The notes: generated from the sequence alone by a model not told the origin. 64,000 nt of DNA from Parietichytrium sp. I65-24A (GCA_012862575.1 BLSF01000043.1:124001-188000), one strand, 5' to 3'. Positions 11,394 to 22,120 are shown, counted from the first letter of the stretch. A program made the numbers and translations.

Positions 11394-13043
11394 CTAAAGC
11401 TTGAGTTTGAAACGTTGGTATTCCACCGCAGACACAAATCCATCTTGATCGGTGTCTACGGTTTGGACCAAATTGTTGAGGACCTCTTCGGATGGCTGTT
11501 TCCCAAAAACTTGGCGGACTCGCTCGCGAAGCTCGTCTTTGGTTATTCGGCCATCATTATCGAGATCAATGTCGCCAAAGTCACCCAAAAGTTCCCAAAC
11601 ATTTTTAGCGCAATGCCGCAAAACTGCTTCGAAAGCGGGAATGAATGTGTCTTTTCCTGGAAGAGCGTTCGGCTCCCGCTTGGCGAAGTCGACAAGGGGG
11701 TCTATATTACAAAATCCCTTCAATAAGTTGCGGGGAACTGAGACCAAGTAGGACTTGTTTGGGTCAAACGGCTTGCCAGCAACACTCTCGATCACATCTC
11801 GTGTTTCTGGAGGGCCGGCATCCTCTTCGGAGCCAAATTTGCCCGATATTGTTGGATTGCTTACTGCTACGCCTGCATCTGTTTGAAGAAATCCTCGCTT
11901 CTCCGTATCCCACGTCCCTGCGCCGCGAGAGAACCGAATGGCGTCTTGAAGCACTGCGCCTGGCATCTCTACGGTAATAAGCTTGGTAGGGAAGGGCAGC
12001 ACGGTCTGAAGGTCCGAATAGCTGATTTTGCCAGAGGTGAACTCTTCTTGCGCCTTAATTGTGGCACCATTAATAAGAGCCACATCGCTCTCCATCTCTG
12101 CTTTGATATAGTCGCATAGAATCCAACCAAGATCTGTCTGCCTGAATCTTGTCCCCATGGCGGAGATCGGCCTTGGCGACTCTATCATGATCTCAGCATC
12201 TAGAGTATCGACAAGTTTCATACAGCTGTCCACCACACCTTTCATCCATTTATCCGGGACATAAGTGGTATTGCGAGCGATTCGCTCCAGCTCGTACTCG
12301 ACTTGAAAACTCCCGTCCTCCATGAGGATCAAGTCTATCACGCCAAGCTGCTCGGCATTCATGCCTGCCTTTAGAATTCGCGTGGATCCCACAATTTCGT
12401 CAAATGGGGTGTGCTCGTGGCCGCCGATGATTGCGGCAAGGTCTGCATTGGCGGCTAGCTGGCGGTCTCGGTGAATGGATTGGTGGGTGAGAGCGATGAC
12501 ATGATCGCAGCCGTGCTCGATCTTGAGTTTTCTGACGTAATCTTGGGCAGTCTGAATGACATTCTCGATCTGAAAGCCTTTGAAAGTGCGGTTGCGAAAG
12601 ATGCTCTTCTCATCAGAGAGCAGTCCAATGACGCCCACCTTTGCCGAGCCCACATCCAACACGTCAAACGCCTGCATCCGCGGGCGATCAAAAGTCGACA
12701 AGTTCGAATTCAGCCACGCTCCTTCGCACTCTCTGATGCGCTCTTCCAGCTGGTCCAGCTTAATGTTCGCCTCATGGTTGCCGAAACACAGGTGCGTCAC
12801 CTGCAGCGCGTTAAAGCAGCGCATGAACCCCATTCCACTATCTATCGGTGAGAGCACATTTGGCGACAGAAAGTCTCCGGCCAGCGTTCGCATTATCGTC
12901 GCATTCGCCAGCCCCAGCCCGCGCGCCTTCTCCACCGCCGACGAACTTTTCGCCAACATTGCTGTTCGCGCCCTCGGAAGATGCTCTAGCCGGTACACAT
13001 CGTTCACTGCCAAGATCCTCAGCAGCCCTGCGCGCTTACTCAT
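11394..13043 (-). CDS. 5'-nucleotidase-family metallophosphoesterase with C-terminal EF-hand pair
   Basis: This is a 549-residue single-exon protein. The metallophosphatase motifs are in order: AVNDVYRLEHLPR near the N-terminus, GDFLSPNVLS, FGNHE, THQSIH and GGHEHTPF. A 5'-nucleotidase C-terminal substrate domain follows (about residues 300-470). The end carries two canonical EF-hand loops, DLDNDGRITKDE (493-504) and DTDQDGFVSAVE (530-541), each with all acidic ligands. The family hydrolyses nucleoside or sugar phosphates with a two-metal centre. The EF-hands suggest calcium control, which is inference. No signal peptide or GPI signal is evident, so it is probably cytosolic, unlike secreted 5'-nucleotidases. 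It converges on the NACHT-WD40 gene with about 295 bases between their ends. Confidence 0.9.
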   Translation of the reverse strand: MSKRAGLLRILAVNDVYRLEHLPRARTAMLAKSSSAVEKARGLGLANATIMRTLAGDFLSPNVLSPIDSGMGFMRCFNALQVTHLCFGNHEANIKLDQLEERIRECEGAWLNSNLSTFDRPRMQAFDVLDVGSAKVGVIGLLSDEKSIFRNRTFKGFQIENVIQTAQDYVRKLKIEHGCDHVIALTHQSIHRDRQLAANADLAAIIGGHEHTPFDEIVGSTRILKAGMNAEQLGVIDLILMEDGSFQVEYELERIARNTTYVPDKWMKGVVDSCMKLVDTLDAEIMIESPRPISAMGTRFRQTDLGWILCDYIKAEMESDVALINGATIKAQEEFTSGKISYSDLQTVLPFPTKLITVEMPGAVLQDAIRFSRGAGTWDTEKRGFLQTDAGVAVSNPTISGKFGSEEDAGPPETRDVIESVAGKPFDPNKSYLVSVPRNLLKGFCNIDPLVDFAKREPNALPGKDTFIPAFEAVLRHCAKNVWELLGDFGDIDLDNDGRITKDELRERVRQVFGKQPSEEVLNNLVQTVDTDQDGFVSAVEYQRFKLKL

Positions 13044-13776
13044 CTTGCGTACTCGTCCCGCGACTCCTAGCCAAGCGCTAGTCGCGACTACCGCTCCGCG
13101 CGGTCGTCCGGGGGTCCGCGACTTGGAGGGAGGGTGAGGATAGCGCGAGTGCGTCCGGACGAAGCGAGGGCTATGGATAGCGGTAGGAAGGGGGTAGGCG
13201 GCGGGTTCTCCGGTGGGTTCTTGGTGGGTTCTAGTTGAGTTGAGAGGGATGATCAGATCGCAAGATGTTCATTTTGACATTTGCTTTACGTTTCGTTTCG
13301 TTTCGTTTCGTTTCGTTTCGTTTCGTTTCGTTTCGTTTCGTTTCCGGATTGGATTTGCATCTTTGGATGGGTTTGGACACCGGTCGTGAAATGGCAATGT
13401 CGACTCGAGGCTCGTTGTGGTTTTGGAGATTTATTGTTTTCGCATTGCTCTTGTTCTTACTCATGCGAGGGACGCGAAGAGGTATGGGTGAGTCAAGAAT
13501 ATTGGCTTGTTTGGTTGGGGTCAAGTAGGTATGTATATATGTACAATGGGGGAGAGGAATTAGGAATGGGCCGTGCCTGGGAAATGCGTTGAGGCCACCT
13601 GCTCGTAATGATTTCGATGATAGGTGACACCCCATCGCAAGAATGCTCGAGAAAACCCCTTTCTCCGAGCGCAGCGAATGGAGTATAGCTTCGTCGCCCT
13701 CAATGGTCGCCTCTCGGTGACGTCATCTACATTGCGTTCAGCTGGGAAGCTCTCACGAATATTACTTTTTCTCACA
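13044..13776. other. Intergenic region with TTTCG microsatellite
   Basis: This is the upstream region of the 5'-nucleotidase-family gene and the downstream region of the coiled-coil gene. It holds the pentanucleotide repeat listed separately. Frames across it are low-complexity translations of that repeat, and I see no gene. Confidence 0.5.
13291..13345. repeat. (TTTCG)n pentanucleotide repeat
   Basis: Ten perfect copies of TTTCG run from 13291 to 13340, with a degenerate copy on each side. It lies about 250 bases upstream of the 5'-nucleotidase-family start. Confidence 0.95.
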
Positions 13777-14445
13777 TCAGTTCCCGTGAACTTTTGCCAA
13801 GCGCTCTATGTCTCGCTGCGTCCTGAGTTGCGCCAGACGGCGTCGCTCAAGATCCTTTTTCGCATTCTTTTCTGCCCTGGCTTGCTCTCGCTGCTTCGTT
13901 TCCTCCAGACGAATGCACGCCTTTGCTTCGCGCTCTGTGTGTTTTGGGTTTGATTTTCTCGGCTTTTGGTTTGCACTCCTGGCTGGTGTCTCTGGAATCC
14001 GGGTGCTTAAATAGTCGTTTTCTGCTTTTGGCTTGGTCGTCCTGGGATCTCTTGCCCAGGAAATCCGACTTCTTCTCTCCTTCTCCAGCTTATCGCAATT
14101 TTCTTTACTCGCCTGCTGCTTTGCAAGCATCAGACTTTTTTGCAACACAACAAGCTCGTCCCTGGCGAGCACTATTTCTTCCAGAAGAACACTTCGAGAG
14201 GCTAGGTTACACTCCAGCTCGGCACGCAAGCGCTTATTCTTTTTTGTGATCGAGTTTAACTCATGCACTTCCCCGAGGTATTTAACCTTCATGCCAATGC
14301 TCGCGTTCAGCTTCTTCATCTTCTCCGTGAGCTGCGCGATTTTGTTCTCCTGCTCGCGCAAGCTTGCTCTCATCGATTTGATTGTCTCCGGCCCCGACGC
14401 TTTGGGGAGCTCCATCGCGTCTTCCTCCAGCTCATTGTCCGCCAT
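13777..14445 (-). CDS. Small coiled-coil protein, unknown function
   Basis: This is a 222-residue protein in one frame with an ATG start. Residues 20-110 are strongly heptad-like (REQENKIAQLTEKMKKL, then ELECNLASRSVLLEEI), predicting a coiled coil. The middle is basic and proline/serine-containing (TPARSANQKPRKSN). The C-terminal 60 residues are a charged single helix rich in Arg, Lys and Glu. No catalytic motif or membrane segment is visible. It could be a cytoskeletal or centrosomal accessory protein, but nothing in the sequence proves this. Composition and clean frame support it as real rather than a shadow. Confidence 0.65.
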   Translation of the reverse strand: MADNELEEDAMELPKASGPETIKSMRASLREQENKIAQLTEKMKKLNASIGMKVKYLGEVHELNSITKKNKRLRAELECNLASRSVLLEEIVLARDELVVLQKSLMLAKQQASKENCDKLEKERRSRISWARDPRTTKPKAENDYLSTRIPETPARSANQKPRKSNPKHTEREAKACIRLEETKQREQARAEKNAKKDLERRRLAQLRTQRDIERLAKVHGN

Positions 14446-15863
14446 CTTGCTTTCTGTCGCCTCCTCGGCCGACCACGCCAGGTCTCGGTGGCCAGCGCCG
14501 CTCGTGCTTCACTCGAGGCTTCTCAGAAGCTCAAGCTCTATCGCCGCGGCGGCGAGTCCAATCCCTTCCGACTGCGCAGCCTGCGCTTGCCTTCGCAGCC
14601 CTTTCAATTCAAACGATATAGTGCGAAGATGAAGATGAAGATGAAGACGAAGATGGAGATGGAGACAGAGATAGAGATGAAGGCGCAGAGGAAGGACAGG
14701 TTACGAATGCCTTACTTTCGGGCGAATACCACACACAACTTTGAACATAACGAGAAGAATGGCGCGCAGGCATATATATGCAGTCAAAGCACCCAGACTC
14801 GCCAGACTTGCCAAACAAAAGCCAGGGACGCGAGTGTGCTCCCTACCTGATCATCAGGATTCAGAGTAGATAATTTACTTTCTTTAGTCGAAAGATATGG
14901 TCAAGGCCACGCCGGATTAGGATGGATTTTATTTTCAAGCGCGAGCGGACGCCTTCGTAGAAAAGATCATAGGAAAAAGAGACTTCCTTTTCTCTTTTCA
15001 TTGAACAACACCCAGGTATTTTGCTTTGGCTGCCATAGGTTAAATTAAATCAATTCCGAATTCCGGAAAGCTTTCACACAAAACACATTGATTGCAGTAG
15101 AGGGGTCCATTTATTGATCCGTTGCACGCATTTTGACTCTCCTTATATTTCACAAGACCCAGCGGGTTACATCAGTAATCAACTTATATGTAGTCTTATC
15201 CATATGAGAGAGTCTGATATGAGAAGCACCACATGTGCACACTTTATTTTTTTCCCCCTTTAACTTTCCCTTCGCGCTGGAGTGTTACGCCGCGTTAGAG
15301 AGCGATGGTCAGGTGATAAATGTGGATGAAGTGGCCATCCAGCTTTTTTTGAATTTGATGCGAAGGGGCTTGAAAGAAACCACGAGCCCAACCAGCCCAA
15401 CAGCCTTGGATGCGCAGAGTGATAGATGAGCCTTGCTATTGCACATGGTATGATTTGAGCTCTAAAAAGGTAAAGAGCACAAAATTGAACAAAGGTTTTT
15501 TGACTTAGATTGACGTTGTGCTTGCTTGCGCTTTTGTGCTTTTGTGCATCTTGAAGCTGAGTCCCCCGTGTCAAGAGGGAGAAAAATGGATTCTCCTCAA
15601 GGTCAGCAAGGTGGATCAACATGTTGGAAGCAAGAATACAGCAAATCACTGCATGTGAGTAGTCCTTGGTGTGAAATTCTGGACTCGCTGATTGTGAAAG
15701 CAGAAGCCACGTGCCAAAGCAAGACGAGCGTGGCAGACACCTGACGCGCTTTTGCGCTTGCGATTGTTGAAGTGTCAATGAACGTTGTGTTTGCGCTTTT
15801 TGCACGGAGAAGAGCTTGACCCACGACCTGAAAGCAGCAGGCAGACGCTCGCAGAAGAGGAGA
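14446..15863. other. Divergent intergenic region
   Basis: This 1.4 kb lies between the start of the coiled-coil gene (-) and the EF-hand-like gene (+). It contains GATGAA-rich simple sequence (14628-14690) and an 18-base word (14850-14867) shared exactly with 51551-51568. No supported gene. Confidence 0.45.
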
Positions 15864-16886
15864 ATGGCGCAGCAGCAAAACAAGTACCATGAGCGCTTGT
15901 GGGACATCTTCACGTTTTACACGGTGAGCGGGGATCCTGCCCAGCTCAACTTTATGCGAAAGGACCAGTTCGTCAAGTTCATGGAGGATATCAAGCTTCT
16001 CGGGACGCGTTCCATCTCACGAGCGCAAGTCAATGTGGTGGTGCACGAAACCTTGGCAAAACAGAGCAAAGAAAAGAACAGGGCCCAACATTGTCTCTTG
16101 ACGTATCATGGGTTTCTCACTGCCACTATGAAAATCGCAGCCAAGGTCCATCCTCAATTGCCCCGCGATAAGGCATTTCTCGAGTTGCTGGAGAGCAACG
16201 TTTTCCCGCATGCCAAGGCCCGAAAGGCAGTTCCAGTCCACGACGAGCTCGCGAATGAGCAAGTTAAAGCTCTCATGAAACGATTTGAGCTTGCGCTACA
16301 GCACATTTTCCGCTTTTACGCCTCTGTCGCTGAGCGAGGAGCTAGCAGCTCCCAAAAGACTGAAGCGGAGACCTCCTTGTCAACCAGTAGCTACGGAAAG
16401 CAAAATACGATGACGGAGGAGATGAGCTACGAAGACTTCTTGTGGTTTGCGAAGGATTTTGGCCTATCAAACTCCTGCGTACTCACCACCGCCGCACTTG
16501 GAAATATCTTTCTCAACTCCATCGACCACCAGGCCTTCTCGAGGTGTGTTCCCAAATTGACATTCGTCGAATTCCTTGAGGCAATTGTTCGCATAGCGCT
16601 TGTTCACGGCGACTCGGCCCCAGAGGGCTCTCCAGTAGACCACAAGATCAAGCTTATCCTCCTCATTATGTGGCGAGCAGCACACCAGCAAGGTAGATTT
16701 CGAGGGGCGGAAACCTGTCACGCTCCAAAAAACCGGAATGGGTCCGATTTGATGACTGGGATTATGATTCTGAACGCTCGTTGGAGCAAAACTTGGCTCG
16801 CAGATGGCCACCGAAATTATCTCTGTCCGGTGAAGGAAGTCGTGCCAGATGCTTTCGAGCTAGTCTCCAAAGTCTGTTGCGGCTAA
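15864..16886 (+). CDS. EF-hand-like helical protein, unknown function
   Basis: From the ATG at 15864 (MAQQQNKYHERLWDIF) the frame encodes 340 residues. An in-frame ATG 48 bases upstream is also possible. Two or three helical modules resemble degenerate EF-hand domains: RLWDIFTFYT with FVKFMEDIKLLG, then HIFRFYASV with YEDFLWFAKDFGLS, then LTFVEFLEAIVRIA. Calcium loops are not canonical. The pattern matches uncharacterised EF-hand-like proteins of flagellated protists, a family recollection that was not searched. The last 60 residues, after IKLILLIMWRAAHQQ, look less conserved. A 111-nt in-frame intron (about 16693-16803, GTAGAT to CGCAG) could remove part of them, so the C-terminus is uncertain. 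Confidence 0.65.
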   Translation: MAQQQNKYHERLWDIFTFYTVSGDPAQLNFMRKDQFVKFMEDIKLLGTRSISRAQVNVVVHETLAKQSKEKNRAQHCLLTYHGFLTATMKIAAKVHPQLPRDKAFLELLESNVFPHAKARKAVPVHDELANEQVKALMKRFELALQHIFRFYASVAERGASSSQKTEAETSLSTSSYGKQNTMTEEMSYEDFLWFAKDFGLSNSCVLTTAALGNIFLNSIDHQAFSRCVPKLTFVEFLEAIVRIALVHGDSAPEGSPVDHKIKLILLIMWRAAHQQGRFRGAETCHAPKNRNGSDLMTGIMILNARWSKTWLADGHRNYLCPVKEVVPDAFELVSKVCCG

Positions 16887-17121
16887 GCTTACACGATTTA
16901 TTTCGACGATTGAGCAAGGTCTGTAAATATTACCACCCACCAGTGAGCGAGCAACGCCTTTCTTTGATTTGGGTAGCTTGGCGCGACTTGCTGCGCGGTA
17001 TTTTATGTATGTATCTATGGATCGCATGGGTTCCAATTTTTGGTAATTGAAGAGAAAATAATTTAAAGAGATGCCGATACAGCTTCTCACTCTCAGACGT
17101 TATAGACATTAAAATAGGTTA

Positions 17122-18834
17122 TCACATAATTGAACACGTTCCACAGCCTACTTGGGCAGGCGCGGGTGCAGGTGGCTTAGCATTAGGGATGGGCCACATC
17201 TGCGTAACAGGGGACTTGGACTGTGGTTGACTTGGCATTTTGCCAGTGTTGACTTGAAGGTGCGGCCTCTTCGAAAGACTTACGTGGCTCCCAGTTCCAG
17301 CACCTCGAGGTACGTTTGACCTTTCCAAAGACCCAGGTCGTGATACAAACTCGAGCGAGCAAGCTCGAAGTGCATCCATACCCGCAGAGTACGCTTGATG
17401 CTCATGGAGCTTCTTCTCGTTTGCTTCGCTCAAAACCACATACGAAGCTGGGATCATTCCCTCCTCGCCGTTGAGCCTCGCCTTGAACCAATTTGAGTCA
17501 ATCTCTCCAAGTAATGTTATCGCTTGGCCCTTCTTGAAGTTCAGTTGATTAGCCCCGGAAGGTGCATATGGATACACAGAAACAGCGAATGGTGGATCAA
17601 GTGAAGCAAATTCGATGCAGTGGTTCTTTGGGAAAATGCCAAGCTTTTGGACCCCTGAAGCATGCGTTGTACTGCCGTAGAACCAATTATCGTCTACCTC
17701 CCGAATGATGCAGACTTCGTCACCAGGTTCGAGGGGACCAAGGTCGCCTTCTTGACTAGCTGGGAAATGAAACGACACCACCGCCGTCCTTTTCTCAGGG
17801 TCGCTGCACCGGAACGCGTTGTTTCGAAGAGGAAAATTGTCAGGCTTTGGTACATTTTCTTCCAAGGCCAATCGTTCGTCCGAAGACGAGACCTTTTCTT
17901 CTTGGGTCAATGGTTCGTCATGGGGAATGGCTTTTGGCACTGCTTTTTCAGGTGCAGGTTTGGTCAACATAGCTGCTTGGGGAGGAGGGGGCGGTTTCAA
18001 CTGCGAAGGTGGAGGGGGTGGCGGCGCCTTCTTCGTTGTATCGACGTAGGGCTGCGGAGAACCGGCTGTCAGCTTTCCTTTCTCGCTCTGAATCGACTGG
18101 GCTGGTGGAGATCGACTTTCTTGTATTGAGCGCTGGGACGGCAAAGGTGCACTGTTCCCTAGCGTTGGAGGCGGAGGCGGGACGCAATACTTGAGAGCCT
18201 TCTCCGGCTTTTGATATTGAATTGTGTCCTCGCACAGGGGCTGTGGCGGTTTTTGATCGACGTGGCGCATGGACTTTCTTTGAGCTTTGGACAAAAATTG
18301 TACATAGGCTGCTGGAAAGATTCCTGGGTTCTCGAGCTTGGGATTTAGCGCTCCTCTGAACCAATCAGTTCCTATTTTGGCGTCAACCCATAGTTTTTGC
18401 CCTTTGTCGAAAGATAGGTCGCCGTCCACGTGAGAATGAAACTGGAACATGGCCTCCACAACTTTGACTGCCGAAAACATGACGACTGAGTCATAGTTCT
18501 GAACGCTTTTGCGTTTGTTGTGTGCCTCTTCGATGGTAGATTTGGAGCTGAGCTGGAGGACTCGCTGGCTCGAGTCCGAGCTCCCAGCTGCAAGTCCGCG
18601 AAACTGCTTGGAGGGTTTCCTCTTGTGATTCCGAATTGAAGGCCTCTCTAATAATGCGCTGTGATCCAAGCTTGATTCTGGCTTTGCCTGCGGCATGGCA
18701 TTCATGGCCATCGAGGAATTCTCTCGATTCGCAATGTCGGACGAGCTTTGGCCAATGTCTCCCAACTTTGATTTCCACCGCTTTGGCGGTCGCCTTGGTG
18801 GAGCACCATTGCTTGCGCCCGCATTGGCTTTCAT
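17122..18834 (-). CDS. Triple-SH3 adaptor protein with C-terminal CaaX prenylation motif
   Basis: The frame encodes about 570 residues from the first ATG (18834). It is open 100 bases further upstream but without an ATG, so an upstream exon is possible. Three SH3 domains are visible: about residues 116-181 (AMFQFHSHVDGDLSF ... GIFPAAYVQFL), 346-409 (VVSFHFPASQEGDL ... WFYGS ... GIFPKNH) and 414-471 (SVYPYAPSGANQLNFKKG ... WFKARL ... GMIPASYV). Between SH3-1 and SH3-2 are polyproline tracts that could bind SH3 or WW domains in cis or trans. The last four residues are CSIM, preceded by another Cys (GCGTC). That is a CaaX box with Met, the class favoured by farnesyltransferase. I infer a membrane-tethered scaffold, probably for actin or endocytic signalling. 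Confidence 0.85.
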   Translation of the reverse strand: MKANAGASNGAPPRRPPKRWKSKLGDIGQSSSDIANRENSSMAMNAMPQAKPESSLDHSALLERPSIRNHKRKPSKQFRGLAAGSSDSSQRVLQLSSKSTIEEAHNKRKSVQNYDSVVMFSAVKVVEAMFQFHSHVDGDLSFDKGQKLWVDAKIGTDWFRGALNPKLENPGIFPAAYVQFLSKAQRKSMRHVDQKPPQPLCEDTIQYQKPEKALKYCVPPPPPTLGNSAPLPSQRSIQESRSPPAQSIQSEKGKLTAGSPQPYVDTTKKAPPPPPPSQLKPPPPPQAAMLTKPAPEKAVPKAIPHDEPLTQEEKVSSSDERLALEENVPKPDNFPLRNNAFRCSDPEKRTAVVSFHFPASQEGDLGPLEPGDEVCIIREVDDNWFYGSTTHASGVQKLGIFPKNHCIEFASLDPPFAVSVYPYAPSGANQLNFKKGQAITLLGEIDSNWFKARLNGEEGMIPASYVVLSEANEKKLHEHQAYSAGMDALRACSLEFVSRPGSLERSNVPRGAGTGSHVSLSKRPHLQVNTGKMPSQPQSKSPVTQMWPIPNAKPPAPAPAQVGCGTCSIM

Positions 18835-20566
18835 GACCTCCTTGATGCGGACCGAACCTTTGCTTGCGAGTTGCCCTCTCCCTTTCCACGCGGTTTTTCC
18901 AAAGTGTGTTCGGAAACTGTTCCGGGAGCCGGTCACCGCGCCCTCAGGCTATCTGCGCAGGATTTGGATGATACCCGCCCAATTGAAGGCTAACTTGTAC
19001 AAAAAAGTTGGTGCTTGCCCAAAAGGGATTTGATTAGGACAAGGCGTGATCGACAGAAAAAGTAACTCGGGTGATTCCGTATTTTTTTATTGGCTCACCT
19101 CTTTTTTCCCTCTCTCTCTCTCTTCTCCTCCCCAGCTCTACTTTGAAAATTGGATATATCGTCTAATCCCGAAAGTCTCAGAGCGATTCGTTGCAAAGCC
19201 GTTCGAAAGCAGACCGCACAACGCAGCACAAGTTCAGATTGTGGCAGAGCTCATGGTGTCTGCCTGGCATCCCAATTCTCGTTGAGGCGTTGATCGACGT
19301 TTCCGAAGACGGACGATCTGTCTACTTGAAGGTTGCTACAAAAGCCTGAGTGTGAGCATCTCCTGCCCCTTGGCAACACAGAGAGAGCGATGACGGTGAA
19401 TCAGTTATAGCGTGATGCTAATCGTAGCTTGGCTCGGCATGAGATAGATTCACAGGCAACACCAACACATAGACTACCTTTTCTGGAGTGAGCTCTTTGC
19501 ACTAACTCGTAGACTCTCTCCCTCCATCCGGGTCACTTGTTGTTGATCTTCCTGCACCACACTAGTCCGAGCAACCGCACGAAGGGATGGCTGAATGGCT
19601 GAACCTCGATTGCAAAAGGGGCAGGCAGACCAACGCTAAAAGACCTTCGCTCGATCATTCATCAAATCTGAACGAACAAATTTCGGTGACTCCCTCACAC
19701 TCGAGACACACGGTTTCTTCGTCTTTCTTTGGACGACGCGCGGACCAGTGCACTCGCTATCTTGGCATTCCGCGACCTTGGTTCATTTCCCCGAACGTTG
19801 GGAGTAAGTCAGAGTCTCCTCGTTTGCACAGCACCATTACAAGTGCAAGTACAAAGACAAAGATAACTTTGCTCCTCTGTCGAGAGATATCGAGAGAGCG
19901 TACCGACAGTGAGCACTGAATTGCACTGCACTGATGCGGAGTACTGGGAAACCAAACGAGTCGACCACCTCATGGTGACCCAAGTGCGAATGAGCTCCCA
20001 GCGATAGGCGTTACTACAGTCTTTTAATACTCTTAGAACGGCCATTTTCTAGGTGTGTGGTGTGGCTAAGACTTGGGCTAGATCTCGTCTTCTTGGCTAC
20101 TAGTAGTGCCAGGCTTGTGAAGACCATGTATGGTCTCTGTTCAGAGCTTTGGCGCAACTTCATGGAACGATTTGGAGACGCGAACAAATTGTATTCCCTC
20201 ACGTGAGATCCAAGATGGATCCTTCTCTCGGAATGAATGCTTGTTGTGACTTGGCATTGGCGGAACCGGGCCGAGACAACGTCGGAGATTCTTTTCTCTT
20301 CAACTCTGAGATGCATTGCGCTCACGGGAAGGACTGAAGGTGGGAAAGGGCAGTCGTGCCCGTATCGGGTGAGCTCCACCCGCCCACCATGACGCGCAAA
20401 CCAAGGTGGGAAGGTCAAAGGAATGCCGCAGCAAGAAGGACACCCAGATCGGGCACTACTCGGACTCTTTCGTGCAAAGGTGCTGTTTGAATCTTGTGGT
20501 GAAGCAAACGATAGTTGAAAGCAAAAGAAGAAAAAAAAATGCTAGAAAAAAGTTGGTGTGTTATAT
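18835..20566. other. Intergenic, no supported gene
   Basis: This 1.7 kb lies upstream of the SH3 gene and downstream of Rpn3. Several frames of 60-130 codons exist on both strands but show no domain, no splice-consistent continuation and biased composition. There is a CT-rich tract near 19101-19135. I see no gene. Confidence 0.4.
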
Positions 20567-22120
20567 TTACTCGTCCTCTTCGAGATCCTCTTCAATCTCT
20601 TTTGCAAGCTCCTCCTCGGTCTTCTTCTCTTCTTCGTCGTCCTCAACATTACCGTGTTTTGCCTTGTGCGCGTCAGGCGGATATCTCATAGCTTTGACAG
20701 CATCGTTATGCATGCTGAGGCAAAACTGGATGCGTTTGTTGAAGGCCTGTTGGGGCTCGATGGTAGAGTAGATGTCCAAGACATCCGAAGACATAAGATG
20801 GCCGTTTTCGTGGTCGATAGTGGCATCAATGACTCCGTCGCGGATGGCCTTTGCACAAGCCAACTCGGCGCTCTCGGCACTATCAAGAGCCAAACGTTTG
20901 GCGATATCTTTAAAGGAAATTTTGCTATAGGACACGTTGATGCGCCTCAGACCGGTTCTAATGACGGAGCTGCGGAGCCTGACGACTAGAGTGGACACCT
21001 TGTCCTGTGCAAACCTTTGCGCATGCGTCTTGCATACGCTATCGTATTCGGCAAGGCTACCAACACGGACCGCCTTGCAGAGCTCAAAGTACGGTTGCAG
21101 AGGAACTTCAAGGTCTGGGGCAGAAAAGGTAGACCGGTCAGGCATATCTCCCATGAGCAGCTGGACGATAGTTGCTAGTTTCTGCGTGGCAACGCGGAAG
21201 CCGAGCGCGGTGTGCTGAGGGGCCTTGCGCAGCGCCTGCGTGAGGTTGGTGTATGCAAGCGAGTAGTCGAGCTGGATAGCGTGGATTCGCCCCATGTAGA
21301 AGAGGTATCTCACCTGCTGGTTGTTAGATACATTCTCCGGAAAGTGCGCCTTCGCGGCGAACTTGGCCGCCTGGTCGATGAGATTGCTCTCGCAATAGCT
21401 GCGCAAAATAATGTTGACAAGGGTGACCTGCAAAAACTCGCTCAGGCGCAAGCACGCAGTGCGATGTGCCGCAAGGAGCTCGCTGCGCATATCGGACAGC
21501 TTACCTTGCATTTCAGCGCACCGCGCCTTGAGCTGATACGCCTTTGCGAGCAGAATGTCCACCGTGTGCCTGGCCCCGTCGCCAGAGTTCTCTTCAATGA
21601 GTGCCGACACAGATGCGAACGCTTCGTTCACGAGCGACTTTTCCAGCAGCGCATTGGCCACGAACAGGTGCAGGTATGCCTGCACCTCCGGGATCAAATC
21701 CGACTTGCGTTCCATCGCCGCAAACTCCTTGCGCTTGGCTGCATTCTGCGTCGTGGTCGTAGAGTCCACATCCATCTCCGTCTCCATCTTGGCCTTGGAC
21801 GCTTTGTCCAACTCTGCGTGGAGCCGCTTGCTCACGGACGACTCTGGAACCCACACGTCCATCACGACCCGGAAATCGTCCAGCGTCAGATGTCGCCGCA
21901 CGACCGTGTGCCTCCGCAGAACTCTTTTCACACCGGCCTGATCCTTATTGGCCGCGCACACCTCGAGGACCTGCAAGTTCTCGTGCAGCTGCTCCATCGG
22001 CGTCAATTTCACGGGCTCCTTCTTCCCGGCATCCTTCTTCGCAGCTGTGTCCTTCTTCTTCTCCGCTGACTTTTTATCCTTATCGCCCTTCACTACTTCT
22101 TTCTTCTTCTCTGCCGCCAT
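20567..22120 (-). CDS. RPN3: 26S proteasome regulatory subunit Rpn3 / PSMD3
   Basis: This is a 517-residue single-exon protein, close to the usual length of Rpn3. The N-terminal 35 residues are Lys/Asp/Ala-rich. Then comes the family signature region (LTPMEQLHENLQVLEV, RRHLTLDDFRVVM), a helical TPR-like solenoid, and a PCI domain (about 330-460) with the motif GRIHAIQLDYSLAYTNL and the winged-helix part VSYSKISFKDIAKRL. The C-terminus is very acidic (EEDDEEEK-type, ending EEDLEEDE). Rpn3 is a scaffold of the proteasome lid, pairing with Rpn7, Rpn15 and other PCI subunits. It has no catalytic activity. The 5' leader is a pyrimidine/purine strand-biased repeat. Confidence 0.95.
   Translation of the reverse strand: MAAEKKKEVVKGDKDKKSAEKKKDTAAKKDAGKKEPVKLTPMEQLHENLQVLEVCAANKDQAGVKRVLRRHTVVRRHLTLDDFRVVMDVWVPESSVSKRLHAELDKASKAKMETEMDVDSTTTTQNAAKRKEFAAMERKSDLIPEVQAYLHLFVANALLEKSLVNEAFASVSALIEENSGDGARHTVDILLAKAYQLKARCAEMQGKLSDMRSELLAAHRTACLRLSEFLQVTLVNIILRSYCESNLIDQAAKFAAKAHFPENVSNNQQVRYLFYMGRIHAIQLDYSLAYTNLTQALRKAPQHTALGFRVATQKLATIVQLLMGDMPDRSTFSAPDLEVPLQPYFELCKAVRVGSLAEYDSVCKTHAQRFAQDKVSTLVVRLRSSVIRTGLRRINVSYSKISFKDIAKRLALDSAESAELACAKAIRDGVIDATIDHENGHLMSSDVLDIYSTIEPQQAFNKRIQFCLSMHNDAVKAMRYPPDAHKAKHGNVEDDEEEKKTEEELAKEIEEDLEEDE

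Noticed and set aside
19587-19919. 110-codon plus-strand frame
   Set aside because: No domain, Ser/Thr/Arg-rich shadow-like composition, and no splice-consistent neighbours.
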